A stretch of DNA of 64,000 nt from Hahella sp. KA22 (GTDB taxonomy: Bacteria; Pseudomonadota; Gammaproteobacteria; Pseudomonadales; Oleiphilaceae), in NCBI RefSeq assembly GCF_004135205.1, contig NZ_CP035490.1, positions 868,001 to 932,000 of the forward strand, read 5' to 3'. Under the pieces are notes generated by a model. It did not search any database, was not told the origin of the DNA, and saw nothing but the letters and a program-made list of their open reading frames with translations. How positions within the stretch are numbered: the stretch's first letter is position 1; every line of letters begins with the position of its first letter. Position numbers and translations under genes: made by a program. Of this stretch, positions 7,531 through 17,034 are shown piece after piece.

Positions 7531-9441
7531 ATGTTAAGTCTAAATCAGTTATCGATCCAACGTTCCGGCCAGTATCTGCTGGAAAACGCCACTGTCACCG
7601 TTACGGCGCGCAGCCGCGTCGCTATTGTCGGCCCTAACGGTTGCGGTAAATCTACTTTGTTCAGCCTTATATTGGGGGAAATTGGCTCCGATTCGGGAGA
7701 CATTTCCTTTCCCGGCGGAACCCGTATCTCCCACATGGCTCAGGAGACGCCCGCGCTGGATTGCTCCGCGCTGGACTTTGTCCTCGACGGCGATAAGCGA
7801 CTGCGTCAGTTGCAGGCCGAATTGGCGCTGGCGGAGCAGGCGGACGATGGCGTCGCCACTGCGCGCCTGCACCATGAGCTTGACCTGATCGACGGCTACA
7901 GCGCCGAAGTGCGCGCACGTCGCCTGCTGGAAGGTCTGGGCTTCCCCACTCACTGGCACTCGCGTACGGTTGGAGAGTTTTCCGGAGGCTGGCGAATTCG
8001 ACTGAACCTGGCGCAGGCGCTGATGTGTCCATCCGAACTGTTGCTGCTGGACGAACCTACCAACCACTTGGACCTGGACGCTCTGGTCTGGCTGGAAAAC
8101 TGGTTGCTTCGCTATCAGGGGACGTTGTTGTTTATTTCCCACGACCGGGACTTCATCGACCACCTGGCGACCCACGTGCTGCATTATGATCAGCGCTCAT
8201 TGGTGCTTTACGCCGGGGGCTATAGTCAGTTCGAAGAAGCGCGAGCAATGCGGCTGGCGCAACAGCAAGCCCTGTATGTGAAGCAGCAGGCCCGTATCGC
8301 TGAAATCCAGTCTTTTGTACGGCGCTTTGGCGCTAAAGCCACCAAGGCGAAGCAAGCGCAGAGCCGATTGAAAGAACTGGAGCGTATGGAGCTGATCGCA
8401 GCGGCGCACGTGGATTCGCCGTTCAGCTTTTCTCTACCGTGCAGCGATAAGATTTCCAGTCCGTTGCTGGTGGTCGATGACGGCGGCTTGGGTTATGGCT
8501 CCGAGCCCGTTTTACAGCATGTAAATCTGACGCTGTTGCCCGGCGCTCGATTAGGCGTGCTCGGCGCTAACGGCGAGGGTAAATCGACCCTGATCAAAAC
8601 GCTGGCGGGACAATTGCCGTTGATTTCCGGCCGCAGAACAGGCGGTGAACATTTAAGGATCGGTTACTTCGCGCAGCATCAACTGGAAGCGTTGGACCCA
8701 GGCGCTACGCCGATGCAGCACCTGCAAAAAGTCAGGCCGCAGGCGTCGGAGCAGGAAATTCGTAATTTCCTGGGCGGGTTCGGTTTCCCCGGCGAGCAGG
8801 CGGCGGGCGACATCAAGAACTTTTCCGGCGGCGAGCGGGCGCGTCTGGCGCTGGCGTTGATCGCCTGGAACAAACCCAACCTGTTATTGCTCGACGAACC
8901 CACCAACCACCTGGACCTGGATATGCGCCACGCTCTGAACATGGCGCTGCAGGAATACCCTGGCGCGGTCATCGTTGTTTCTCACGATCGTCACCTGTTG
9001 CGGGCGATGGCGGACCAGTTCGTCTGGGTGCATGGCGGCCGTATGGAGCCCTATAACGGCTCTTTGGAAGACTACGAAAAAGAATTGTTGAGCCGGTTGC
9101 GCGCGAATCAGCCGGAAGCGGCGAAGAGCGATGACGCTACAGATGCCGAAATGCAGGAAAGTGCGGAAGATCGTAAGCGGCGAAAGCGAGAAGAAGCGGA
9201 AAAAAGGCAGCGTTTAAGCCCGTTGCGGAAAAAAATAGCTACACTGGAAGCTGAGATAGAAAAGTTGCAGGGCAAACTGCAGGAAATTGAAGCGCAATTA
9301 GGTAAAGGAGATCTTTACGAGGATCAAAACAAGGAACAACTGAAGGCGCTTCTGGAATCCCAGCGAGTGAACCGCCAAACTCTGACCGAGGCGGAAGAAA
9401 TCTGGCTGGAGCTAAATGAGGAGTTGGAAGGACTGCTCTGA
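7531..9441 (+). CDS. yheS: ABC-F family ATPase YheS
   Basis: I choose the ATG at 7531 (MLSLNQLSIQ), giving 636 residues, which matches E. coli YheS length. The open frame extends further upstream but over the divergent gene and without homology. Two ABC ATPase domains are clear. The first has Walker A GPNGCGKST (34-42), signature EFSGGWRIRL and LLLLDEPTNHLDL. The second has Walker A GANGEGKST, signature NFSGGERARL and LLLLDEPTNHLDLD. A linker rich in basic residues lies between them, and the C-terminus is a charged coiled coil. There are no transmembrane segments. ABC-F proteins of this kind act on the ribosome E site to relieve stalled translation. The gene is divergent from the TIGR02444 gene. 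Confidence 0.95.
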   Translation: MLSLNQLSIQRSGQYLLENATVTVTARSRVAIVGPNGCGKSTLFSLILGEIGSDSGDISFPGGTRISHMAQETPALDCSALDFVLDGDKRLRQLQAELALAEQADDGVATARLHHELDLIDGYSAEVRARRLLEGLGFPTHWHSRTVGEFSGGWRIRLNLAQALMCPSELLLLDEPTNHLDLDALVWLENWLLRYQGTLLFISHDRDFIDHLATHVLHYDQRSLVLYAGGYSQFEEARAMRLAQQQALYVKQQARIAEIQSFVRRFGAKATKAKQAQSRLKELERMELIAAAHVDSPFSFSLPCSDKISSPLLVVDDGGLGYGSEPVLQHVNLTLLPGARLGVLGANGEGKSTLIKTLAGQLPLISGRRTGGEHLRIGYFAQHQLEALDPGATPMQHLQKVRPQASEQEIRNFLGGFGFPGEQAAGDIKNFSGGERARLALALIAWNKPNLLLLDEPTNHLDLDMRHALNMALQEYPGAVIVVSHDRHLLRAMADQFVWVHGGRMEPYNGSLEDYEKELLSRLRANQPEAAKSDDATDAEMQESAEDRKRRKREEAEKRQRLSPLRKKIATLEAEIEKLQGKLQEIEAQLGKGDLYEDQNKEQLKALLESQRVNRQTLTEAEEIWLELNEELEGLL

Positions 9442-9553
9442 TCGGCCTATCTCTCTATGCGTATATATGCCTATAGACCGCTTCGCCGCTACGGAGTTTA
9501 GTTAGAGTCCTTGCAACCACGATAATCACAATATATTCGCAAGGAGTATTCCC

Positions 9554-10660
9554 ATGAAACTGTGGAAACGCACCCTGACCGGGCTGGCAGTCGGCCTGTG
9601 TCTCTCCTCCGCTCTTCAAGCCGCTGAAACCATCAAAATCGCCATCGCAGGACCCCAATCCGGGTCGGTCGCCCAATACGGCGAGATGCAGTTTAACGGC
9701 GTGCACGCAGCCATTGACCTGATCAACAAAGCAGGAGGCGTCAAGGGCAAAATGCTGGAAGCAGTTGAATATGACGACGCTTGCGAACCCAAGCAGGCTG
9801 TGGCGGTCGCCAACAAAGTCGTCAACGATGGCGTGCAGTATGTGGTCGGACATTTGTGCTCCGGTTCCACTCAACCCGCCACCGATGTCTACGAAGACGA
9901 AGGCATTTTGGCGGTGACCTGCTCCACTAACCCTTCAATCACCGAGCGCGGCTTCCGCTACATTTTCCGCACCATCGGTCTGGACTCTGCGCAAGGGCCC
10001 ACCGCCGGTAAATATATCGCAGAACACCTTAAGCCCAAGCGCGTGGCGGTGATTCACGACAAACAGCAATACGGCGAGGGCATCGCCAGCTCTGTAAAAA
10101 GCACGCTGGAAAGCATGGGCGTTAATGTTGTTGCGTTTGAAGGCGTCACCGCTGGCGATAAAGACTTCTCCTCCCTGATTGCGAAGCTGAAAAAAGAGAA
10201 CGTGGATCTGGTTTACTACGGTGGTTATCACCCAGAGCTGGGTCTGATTCTGAGACAAAGCAGCGACGCGGGCTTCAAGCCTCAGTTCATGGGACCTGAA
10301 GCGGTCGGCAACAAAGAGATCTCTTCTATCGCCGGCCCGGCTTCCGAAGGTTTGATTGTAACCCTGCCCGCCAGATACGACCTGAATGCGAATAACGCAG
10401 ATGTCGTGGCGTTGATGAAATCCAAAGGGCAAGATCCTACCGGACCATTCGTATGGACCAGCGTAGCCGCGGTGCAGTCACTGGTTGCCGCGATGAACAA
10501 AGTGGGTGAGGGCGATACAGAGAAAGTCGCCGATTACCTGCGCGAAAATACCATTGATACAGCAATGGGTCCTCTGACCTGGGATGACAAAGGCGACCTC
10601 GAAGGCTTTGAGTTCGGTTTGTTTACCTGGCATCAGGACGGCACTTCCACGCCGCTGTAA
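9554..10660 (+). CDS. Branched-chain amino acid ABC transporter substrate-binding protein (LivJ/LivK/BraC type)
   Basis: This 368-residue protein has a Sec signal peptide (MKLWKRTLTGLAVGLCLSSA, cleavage near LQA-AE). The mature protein follows the type-I periplasmic binding fold. Family blocks include IKIAIAGPQSGSVAQYG, INKAGGVKGK, VEYDDACEPKQAV, VVGHLCSGST and FMGPEAVGNKEI. It should capture leucine, isoleucine, valine or related amino acids for a LivHMGF-type importer. The permease and ATPase genes are not adjacent, so the protein is transported by components encoded elsewhere. AAGGAG sits upstream of the ATG. A strong intrinsic terminator follows 12 bases after the stop. Confidence 0.93.
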   Translation: MKLWKRTLTGLAVGLCLSSALQAAETIKIAIAGPQSGSVAQYGEMQFNGVHAAIDLINKAGGVKGKMLEAVEYDDACEPKQAVAVANKVVNDGVQYVVGHLCSGSTQPATDVYEDEGILAVTCSTNPSITERGFRYIFRTIGLDSAQGPTAGKYIAEHLKPKRVAVIHDKQQYGEGIASSVKSTLESMGVNVVAFEGVTAGDKDFSSLIAKLKKENVDLVYYGGYHPELGLILRQSSDAGFKPQFMGPEAVGNKEISSIAGPASEGLIVTLPARYDLNANNADVVALMKSKGQDPTGPFVWTSVAAVQSLVAAMNKVGEGDTEKVADYLRENTIDTAMGPLTWDDKGDLEGFEFGLFTWHQDGTSTPL

Positions 10661-10672
10661 CCATTGAATAAG

Positions 10673-10699
10673 AGGGGCGCTATTTTGCGCCCCTTTTTT
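10673..10699 (+). terminator. Rho-independent terminator of the branched-chain amino acid binding protein gene
   Basis: Perfect 8-bp stem AGGGGCGC (10673-10680) / GCGCCCCT (10687-10694) with a 6-base TATTTT loop, followed immediately by TTTTT. It lies 12 bases past the stop codon. Confidence 0.92.
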
Positions 10700-10782
10700 G
10701 CTCTCTATTTATTACTTTTTAATCCATCAGCAAGTGTTTTCTTTTCAACGCTGAACACATTGCTGGCAGGCTGGCCCCAGGT

Positions 10783-12330
10783 TCAGCTGTCCTCTTCCCT
10801 GAACTCCATATCAATGCCGAATTTGGTAAGCAGGCCTTTCTCCGCTTCCAGGTCAGCGCTGGTCAGCGGGCGGGATTGCAGCCAGTCTTTCGGAAAAATC
10901 AGCGTTAACGATCTTTTGTTCGCTTTCACTTTGACGGAGTCCAGTACTTCGCAGTTGCGTGAGTGCTGCAGGACCACCGCAAGTCGCAACGCTACGGCTA
11001 ATTGCTTCAAGGGATCAGCATCTTCCAACGCGTATTCATCAAAAACGGTATCCAGAATTTTCCGACGGTGAACGCGAATCAGCATCGCCAGCGATTGCTG
11101 GGTCTGCCGGGAAAATCCCGCCAGGTCGGAATAGCGAATCAGGTAAGCGCCGTGCTTATGGAATTGAGTGTGAGAGATAGCCAGGCCGACTTCATGCAGG
11201 CGCGACGCCCAACGCAGTAGTTCAGTCAGTTCCTCGTTGGGTAATTTCCACTGCTCCGCGAGCTGTTTCCATAGCGCTACGGCGGTCCCCTCGACGGCGG
11301 CGGCATGCTCGCGGTCGATATGATAACGTTCCTGCAAGCTGTTGATGGTGCGCTCGCGCACGTCCTCATGATGGATGCGGCCGATCATGTCGTACAGTAA
11401 ACCTTCGCGCAGGGCTCCGTCGCAGAACTCCATTTCCTCGATTTGCAGCACATCGAACGCCGCCATCAATATCGCCAGCCCCGCTGGGAAAATCGACAGC
11501 CGGTCTTTGCGAACGCCCAGCTTGGTAAGCTGGCTGATTTTACCCAGACGTACGACTTCGTCTTTGAGTTTAACCAGGCCGTCCGGAGTGATTTTGTGCA
11601 TTCCCCACTGGTTGTGCGTGAGTACTTGCTCAATGGCCTTGATGGAGCCTGAGGAGCCGACGCAATGATGCCAGCCAACGCTGCGATAGCGGTTGCGTAT
11701 GTTGAGCAGCTCACGGGAGGCTTCTACAAAGGCGCGGGCGAATTGCAGTTGAGTGATCTTACCGTCGCCGAAAAAGCGATCCCGGTAAGACACGCACCCC
11801 ATGTGCAAACTTTCCAGCTCTTTGGTTTCAAAGCGCTGACCGATGATGAATTCGGTACTGCCGCCGCCGATATCGATGACCAGCCGGTTGTCGGCGTCGT
11901 CGGAAAGTGAGTGGGCGACGCCGAGGTAAATGAGTCGCGCTTCTTCCCGTCCGCTTATCACTGAAATGGGGTGGCCGATAAGTTTTTCCGCCCTGCGTAT
12001 GAAGGCGCGGGCGTTTTTCGCTACCCGTAATGCATTGGTGCCTACAATCTGCACTGCGCCGCGGGGCATGCCGCTGATGCGCTGCGCGAAACGCTCCAGA
12101 CAGGCTAACGCCCGATGCTGGGAGGCTTCGTCGAGGAAGTTACGTGCGTCCAGACCTGCTGCAAGCTGGACTTTTTCGCCTAGTTTCTCCAGCGGCCGGA
12201 TTTCATTGTGAACCAGCTGGGCGACGACCATATGGAAACTGTTCGAGCCCATATCGATGGCGGCGATCAGCTCAGGAGAAGAAGGCGCCGGAGAGACGGC
12301 GTCCGCCGGGGTGGTGGATGATATTGTCAT
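10783..12330 (-). CDS. ppx: Exopolyphosphatase
   Basis: This 515-residue cytoplasmic enzyme removes terminal phosphates from inorganic polyphosphate. The N-terminal Ppx/GppA ASKHA-fold domain shows IAAIDMGSNSFHMVVA (phosphate-binding loop), VIDIGGGSTEFI and GSSGSIKAIEQ. The C-terminal half is HD-like with LHEVGLAISHTQFHKHG. The length fits Ppx (about 500) and the ppx-trxA-rho neighbourhood is the Pseudomonas/E. coli-like one. GppA (pppGpp phosphatase) is the main alternative, since E. coli gppA also lies near trxA-rho. The arrangement divergent from trxA favours ppx in Pseudomonas-type genomes. No polyphosphate kinase gene is adjacent here. Confidence 0.9.
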   Translation of the reverse strand: MTISSTTPADAVSPAPSSPELIAAIDMGSNSFHMVVAQLVHNEIRPLEKLGEKVQLAAGLDARNFLDEASQHRALACLERFAQRISGMPRGAVQIVGTNALRVAKNARAFIRRAEKLIGHPISVISGREEARLIYLGVAHSLSDDADNRLVIDIGGGSTEFIIGQRFETKELESLHMGCVSYRDRFFGDGKITQLQFARAFVEASRELLNIRNRYRSVGWHHCVGSSGSIKAIEQVLTHNQWGMHKITPDGLVKLKDEVVRLGKISQLTKLGVRKDRLSIFPAGLAILMAAFDVLQIEEMEFCDGALREGLLYDMIGRIHHEDVRERTINSLQERYHIDREHAAAVEGTAVALWKQLAEQWKLPNEELTELLRWASRLHEVGLAISHTQFHKHGAYLIRYSDLAGFSRQTQQSLAMLIRVHRRKILDTVFDEYALEDADPLKQLAVALRLAVVLQHSRNCEVLDSVKVKANKRSLTLIFPKDWLQSRPLTSADLEAEKGLLTKFGIDMEFREEDS

Positions 12331-12611
12331 GAACTCTCTTGAAATCCTTGCGCTAAACCTTATATTTAGGAAATCTCGTTTTAGATTGTCAACTTGCTTG
12401 CTGAATTAGTCGACCTAAGCGGTCAATTTTCAGTTGTACTGATTGCTCCAATATTAAGGTCAGCCGACCGAAATAAGCCGGCGGAGAATGGAACCACTTC
12501 TTTCACAGGACGTCAAAGTCATTTTCCTAACCGGATTTTAAGGTTATTTTTACCAGGCCCACCTTATATAGTAGTCGGTAAAAGCATTCACCTCTTAGCC
12601 AGGATTAAATA

Positions 12612-12938
12612 ATGAGCAGCCGAATTGTTAACGTAACTGATGACTCTTTTGAAAGTGAAGTCTTGAAGGCCGATGGCCCCGTGCTGGTGGATTACTGGGC
12701 TGAGTGGTGCGGTCCCTGTAAGATGATTGCGCCGGTATTGGAAGAGATCGCGGAAGAATATGGCGATCGTCTGAAAATCTGCAAACTGAACATCGACGAA
12801 AATGAAAAGACTCCGCCCAAGTTCAGTATCCGTGGTATTCCAACGCTGATGTTATTCAAAAATGGCGCTGTAGATGCGACCAAAGTAGGCGCTCTATCCA
12901 AGTCCCAGCTGACGGCTTTCCTGGACAGCAACCTTTAA
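12612..12938 (+). CDS. trxA: Thioredoxin 1
   Basis: This 108-residue protein is the exact size of thioredoxin. The redox motif WCGPC gives C33 and C36, and the cis-proline loop RGIPTLMLF has P77. It reduces cytoplasmic disulfides and supplies ribonucleotide reductase and other enzymes. The gene is divergent from ppx with about 280 bases between them, which hold the promoters for both. Rho follows 201 bases downstream. Confidence 0.98.
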   Translation: MSSRIVNVTDDSFESEVLKADGPVLVDYWAEWCGPCKMIAPVLEEIAEEYGDRLKICKLNIDENEKTPPKFSIRGIPTLMLFKNGAVDATKVGALSKSQLTAFLDSNL

Positions 12939-12952
12939 TATACGCCTTCTCT

Positions 12953-12975
12953 GAGCGGGGGTCTGACCCCTGCTC
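12953..12975 (+). terminator. Hairpin after trxA
   Basis: Arms GAGCGGGGGT (12953-12962) and ACCCCTGCTC (12966-12975) form a 10-bp stem with one G-U pair, 14 bases past the trxA stop. The sequence after it is AAAAT rather than a T-run. It may be a weak terminator or part of the rho leader, where attenuation of rho is known in E. coli. Confidence 0.5.
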
Positions 12976-13139
12976 AAAATGCGCGTAATTTTCTGGACGA
13001 AGGCTATAATTCAACCTATACTGATTTTGCTTTCAACTTTTTGGCGATAGTCCTCCTTTCGCTGATTAATAAGTAAAACGATAAACTCTTCCATCTATAA
13101 CCTAACCCTCTCCAATCAGGTCAACTGTTTTTCGATCCT

Positions 13140-14402
13140 ATGAATCTTACTGAATTAAAAAAGAAACCCGTTCCTGAGTTATTGACCATCGCCGAAGAAA
13201 TGGGCCTGGAAAATATGGCTCGCTCCCGCAAGCAGGATGTGATTTTCAGTATTTTGAAAAAGCACGCCAAAAGCGGCGAAGACATCTACGGCGATGGCGT
13301 TCTGGAAATCCTGCAGGATGGCTTCGGCTTCTTGCGTTCCGCGGATAGTTCCTACTTGGCCGGCCCTGACGACATCTACGTCTCACCCAGTCAAATCCGC
13401 CGTTTCAACCTCAGAACAGGCGATACAATCGCCGGTAAGATTCGACCGCCGAAAGACGGCGAGCGTTATTTCGCACTGTTGAAAGTCAATGAAATCAACT
13501 TCGACAAACCTGAAAACGCCCGCAACAAAATCCTGTTTGAAAACCTGACGCCTCTGTTCCCACAGGAAAGACTGCGTCTGGAGGCCGGCAACGGCAGTAC
13601 GGAAGATTTATCAGCGCGTATTCTGGATTTGGTCGCGCCAATCGGTAAAGGGCAGCGCGGTTTGATCGTATCGCCGCCGAAAGCCGGTAAGACCCTCCTT
13701 ATGCAGAACATCGCCCAGTCCATCACCCGCAACAATCCCGAAACCCATCTAATGGTTCTGCTGATCGACGAACGCCCTGAAGAGGTGACCGAGATGCAGC
13801 GCACCGTACGTGGTGAAGTGGTTGCGAGCACCTTCGACGAGCCGCCGGCCCGTCACGTTCAGGTTGCTGAGATGGTTATCGAAAAAGCCAAGCGTCTGGT
13901 TGAGCATAAAAAAGACGTAGTGATCCTGTTGGACTCCATCACTCGTCTGGCGCGCGCTTACAACACTATTATCCCGTCCTCCGGCAAAGTACTGACCGGT
14001 GGTGTGGACGCCCATGCGCTGGAACGTCCCAAGCGCTTTTTCGGCGCTGCGCGGAATGTCGAGGAAGGCGGCAGCCTGACCATCGTCGCGACGGCGTTGA
14101 TTGACACTGGCTCCAAAATGGACGAAGTGATTTACGAAGAGTTCAAGGGCACCGGTAACCTGGAAGTGCACTTGGACCGTAGAATTTCTGAAAAACGCGT
14201 CTTCCCTGCGATTAACATCCGTCGTTCCGGCACTCGTCGTGAAGAGCTGCTGATGTCTGAGGAAGAGCTGCAAAGAGTGTGGATTCTGCGCAAGCTGCTG
14301 CATTCTATGGAAGACGATATCGCCGCGGTGGAGTTCCTGCTTGATAAGTTGAAGGACACCAAGACCAACGACGAATTCTTCCAGGCCATGAAAAAGCGCT
14401 AA
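13140..14402 (+). CDS. rho: Transcription termination factor Rho
   Basis: At 420 residues it has the family's usual length. The N-terminal helical domain starts [14 protein letters not shown]. The primary RNA-binding site contains DGFGFLRS at about 60-67. The ATPase domain has Walker A SPPKAGKT (178-185) and Walker [17 protein letters not shown], followed by the Q/R-loop region. Rho is a hexameric RNA helicase that releases RNA polymerase. The 201-base gap after trxA is a leader that could carry autoregulatory attenuation. A strong intrinsic terminator follows. Confidence 0.99.
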   Translation: MNLTELKKKPVPELLTIAEEMGLENMARSRKQDVIFSILKKHAKSGEDIYGDGVLEILQDGFGFLRSADSSYLAGPDDIYVSPSQIRRFNLRTGDTIAGKIRPPKDGERYFALLKVNEINFDKPENARNKILFENLTPLFPQERLRLEAGNGSTEDLSARILDLVAPIGKGQRGLIVSPPKAGKTLLMQNIAQSITRNNPETHLMVLLIDERPEEVTEMQRTVRGEVVASTFDEPPARHVQVAEMVIEKAKRLVEHKKDVVILLDSITRLARAYNTIIPSSGKVLTGGVDAHALERPKRFFGAARNVEEGGSLTIVATALIDTGSKMDEVIYEEFKGTGNLEVHLDRRISEKRVFPAINIRRSGTRREELLMSEEELQRVWILRKLLHSMEDDIAAVEFLLDKLKDTKTNDEFFQAMKKR

Positions 14403-14431
14403 GCGCATGGCTGACCTGAGATGAGTTTAAG

Positions 14432-14465
14432 CCCCTGTCGCCCACCGGCGCAGGGGTTTTCTTTT
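14432..14465 (+). terminator. Rho-independent terminator of rho
   Basis: CCCCTG-T-CGCC (14432-14442) pairs with GGCG-CAGGGG (14447-14456) as a 10-bp stem with a single bulged T and a CACC loop. TTTTCTTTT follows. Confidence 0.9.
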
Positions 14466-14529
14466 ATCCGCCGCGCCTATATTGTGCGCCTATGAATCCA
14501 TCGATCCCAGCCTGTCTATATCGAATCTT

Positions 14530-16002
14530 ATGAGTCTGCAATACCGAGATCTGCGAGACTTCATCCGTATATTGGAACAACGCGGTGAGCTGAAACGCAT
14601 TACTGCGGAAGTCGACCCCCATCTGGAAATGACCGAAATCTGTGACCGTACGCTACGGCGTGAAGGTCCTGCTTTGTTGTTTGAAAATCCCCGCGGCTAC
14701 TCAATCCCTGTTCTTGGCAACCTGTTTGGTACGCCTGGGCGCGTAGCTTTGGGCATGGGCGCGGAAAGCGTTGAGAGTTTGCGGGAAATTGGCAAGCTAT
14801 TGGCCTTTCTGAAAGAGCCGGAGCCGCCCAAGGGGCTACGGGATGCCTGGAGCAAGCTGCCGATCTTCAAGCAAGTAATGAATATGGGGCCGAAAGAAGT
14901 CAGCTCTGCACCTTGTCAGGAAGTGATTATTGAAGGTGATGACGTAGACCTCTATCAATATCCGATTCAAACCTGCTGGCCGGGGGACGCGGGTCCGTTG
15001 GTGACCTGGCCGTTGGTGATCACGCGCGGGCCCAACAAGACGCGCCAGAACCTGGGGATCTATCGTCAGCAATTGTTTGGGCGCAACAAACTGATTATGC
15101 GCTGGCTATCCCATCGAGGCGGCGCGCTCGACTACCGCGAGTGGCGGGAAGCGCATCCCATGGAGCCGTTCCCGGTCGCAGTGGCTTTAGGCGCTGATCC
15201 GGCGACAATTCTGGGCGCAGTGACGCCGGTGCCGGATACACTGTCAGAGTACGCCTTCGCGGGCTTATTGCGAGGCAATAAGACCGAGGTGGTGCGTTGT
15301 ATCGGTAGCGATCTGCAAGCGCCCGCCAGCGCGGAGATTGTGCTGGAGGGAGTGATTCATCCGGGAGAAATGGCGCCGGAAGGTCCCTTTGGCGATCACA
15401 CAGGTTACTACAACGAGGTGGATCGTTTTCCTGTGTTCACCGTTGAGCGCATTACGCAGCGGAAAAAGCCGATTTATCACAGTACCTATACTGGACGTCC
15501 GCCAGATGAGCCTGCGGTATTGGGCGTCGCTCTGAACGAGGTGTTCGTGCCAATTTTGCAGAAACAGTTTCCGGAAATTGTCGATTTCTATCTGCCGCCG
15601 GAAGGCTGCTCTTATCGCATGGCGGTAGTGACCATGAAGAAGCAGTATCCCGGTCACGCTAAACGGGTAATGATGGGCGTCTGGTCGTTTCTGCGACAAT
15701 TCATGTACACCAAGTTTGTGATCGTCACGGATGATGACGTCAACGCCCGTGACTGGAAAGACGTTATCTGGGCGATTACCACGCGCATGGACCCTGCGCG
15801 GGACACCGTCATGGTGGAGAATACGCCTATTGATTATCTGGACTTTGCTTCGCCAGTATCAGGATTGGGGTCAAAAATGGGCTTGGACGCTACTAATAAA
15901 TGGCCCGGCGAGACGCAGCGTGAATGGGGACGCACCATTCAGATGGATGCGGAGGTCAAAGCGCGTGTCGATGACCTCTGGTCGCAGCTGGGAATTGATT
16001 GA
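14530..16002 (+). CDS. ubiD: 4-hydroxy-3-polyprenylbenzoate decarboxylase UbiD
   Basis: I take the ATG at 14530 ([11 protein letters not shown]), which aligns with the E. coli start and gives 490 residues; a TTG at 14482 adds 16 residues with no homology. UbiD decarboxylates polyprenyl-4-hydroxybenzoate in ubiquinone synthesis using prenylated FMN supplied by UbiX, which is not in this window. Recognisable blocks are [18 protein letters not shown]-like [38 protein letters not shown] and [10 protein letters not shown]. The flavin reductase gene starts 10 bases after its stop, so they are co-transcribed. The Shine-Dalgarno is weak. Confidence 0.95.
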   Translation: MSLQYRDLRDFIRILEQRGELKRITAEVDPHLEMTEICDRTLRREGPALLFENPRGYSIPVLGNLFGTPGRVALGMGAESVESLREIGKLLAFLKEPEPPKGLRDAWSKLPIFKQVMNMGPKEVSSAPCQEVIIEGDDVDLYQYPIQTCWPGDAGPLVTWPLVITRGPNKTRQNLGIYRQQLFGRNKLIMRWLSHRGGALDYREWREAHPMEPFPVAVALGADPATILGAVTPVPDTLSEYAFAGLLRGNKTEVVRCIGSDLQAPASAEIVLEGVIHPGEMAPEGPFGDHTGYYNEVDRFPVFTVERITQRKKPIYHSTYTGRPPDEPAVLGVALNEVFVPILQKQFPEIVDFYLPPEGCSYRMAVVTMKKQYPGHAKRVMMGVWSFLRQFMYTKFVIVTDDDVNARDWKDVIWAITTRMDPARDTVMVENTPIDYLDFASPVSGLGSKMGLDATNKWPGETQREWGRTIQMDAEVKARVDDLWSQLGID

Positions 16003-16012
16003 GGGTCTGCAG

Positions 16013-17014
16013 ATGCATCATCGCCTGCGCTTCCAACCTTCCGGTCATGAGTTTGACGCGGGTGAAGGGGAGACGATATTGGCGGCGGCATTGCGACAGG
16101 GATACAAGATTCCTCATGCGTGTGATAATGGCGTTTGCCATATCTGTGCGGCGAAACTGCTAAATGGAAAGGTTGCGGGCGGCGCTGGAGAATCAGGGCG
16201 TCGGCGCCTGGGCGCGGATGAAGTTCTATTATGTAAGGCGACGCCTGCGGGCGATTGTGAGTTTGAATTAAGACGGATTTGGGGACCAAACGAATTGGAA
16301 ACAAAAACACTGGCGTTTCAAATCAAGGCGGTCACTGCGCTGTCTGACGATGTATACCAAGTGCAATTGCTGGCTCCTGCTGGCGCATTGCCGGAATTCT
16401 TCGCCGGACAATACCTGGAGCTATTGGCTCCTGGGGTCGAGGCGGCTTTCTTTTCCATTGCGAATGCGCCAGGAACCAGGGAAGTTGAGCTGCACATCCA
16501 GGTTCACCAGGAGAGTCACAACGCTCTGTTGATCTATCAATACCTGACCTCAGAGTCCGTGGTGCGCGCCCGTTTGCCGTTGGGGAAGTGTTTCATCTCC
16601 GGCGTTCCCGATATGGATGTCACTCTAATCGCCGCAGGCACCGGGTTTGCGCAAATCAAGTCCATCGTTGAATATCTGCTGGCGCAAGGGTTTGACCGTA
16701 AGCTGTCGATATATTGGGGCGTAAGACAGTCGCAGGAGATGTATGCCCGCGCTCTGCCTGAGGCCTGGGCCGAACGCTATGAGAATATCTCTTTCACGCC
16801 AGTGATGGCGGATAACCGCGATAACGAATGGCAGGGTCATCATGCCGAACTGGTGCGAGCGGTGCTGGCCGAGCGACGGCATTGGGACAACAGTCTGGTT
16901 TATGTGAGCGGCTCGCCGACGATGGTGTATACCGCAATGGATGCGCTGGCTCCATTGGGCCTACCCAATGAGCAGTTCTTTTCAGATGTGCTGGAGTATG
17001 CGCCCAGGGGCTGA
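16013..17014 (+). CDS. [2Fe-2S] ferredoxin/FAD/NAD(P)H oxidoreductase (Fre-like, CDP-6-deoxyglucoseen-reductase type)
   Basis: The start is set at 16013 (MHHRLRFQPSG), just after the ubiD stop; the frame is open upstream only because it overlaps ubiD. The 334-residue protein has a plant-type ferredoxin domain with cysteines C37, C42, C45 and C74. A flavodoxin-reductase barrel and an NAD(P)-binding lobe (LIAAGTGFAQIKSIVEYL, YVSGSPTMVY) follow. Such three-domain reductases pass electrons from NAD(P)H through flavin to the iron-sulfur centre. E. coli has fre next to ubiD and Pseudomonas has this longer form. The flavin-binding R-x-[FY]-S motif reads A-F-F-S (A145-S148), so the usual arginine is missing. 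Confidence 0.88.
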   Translation: MHHRLRFQPSGHEFDAGEGETILAAALRQGYKIPHACDNGVCHICAAKLLNGKVAGGAGESGRRRLGADEVLLCKATPAGDCEFELRRIWGPNELETKTLAFQIKAVTALSDDVYQVQLLAPAGALPEFFAGQYLELLAPGVEAAFFSIANAPGTREVELHIQVHQESHNALLIYQYLTSESVVRARLPLGKCFISGVPDMDVTLIAAGTGFAQIKSIVEYLLAQGFDRKLSIYWGVRQSQEMYARALPEAWAERYENISFTPVMADNRDNEWQGHHAELVRAVLAERRHWDNSLVYVSGSPTMVYTAMDALAPLGLPNEQFFSDVLEYAPRG

Positions 17015-17024
17015 CGCCCCTGGG
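17003..17024. terminator. Hairpin between the convergent reductase and hemY genes
   Basis: CCCAGGGGC (17003-17011) and GCCCCTGGG (17016-17024) form a perfect 9-bp stem with a TGAC loop. The loop contains the reductase stop codon, and hemY ends at 17035. There is no T-run, so it may act as a bidirectional stem rather than a strict intrinsic terminator. Confidence 0.55.
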
Positions 17025-17034
17025 TGAGTGCGGA

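Noticed and set aside
15731-16012. Upstream extension of the flavin reductase frame
   Set aside because: It overlaps ubiD in another frame and its Trp/Arg-rich sequence matches no reductase; the ferredoxin domain begins at 16013.
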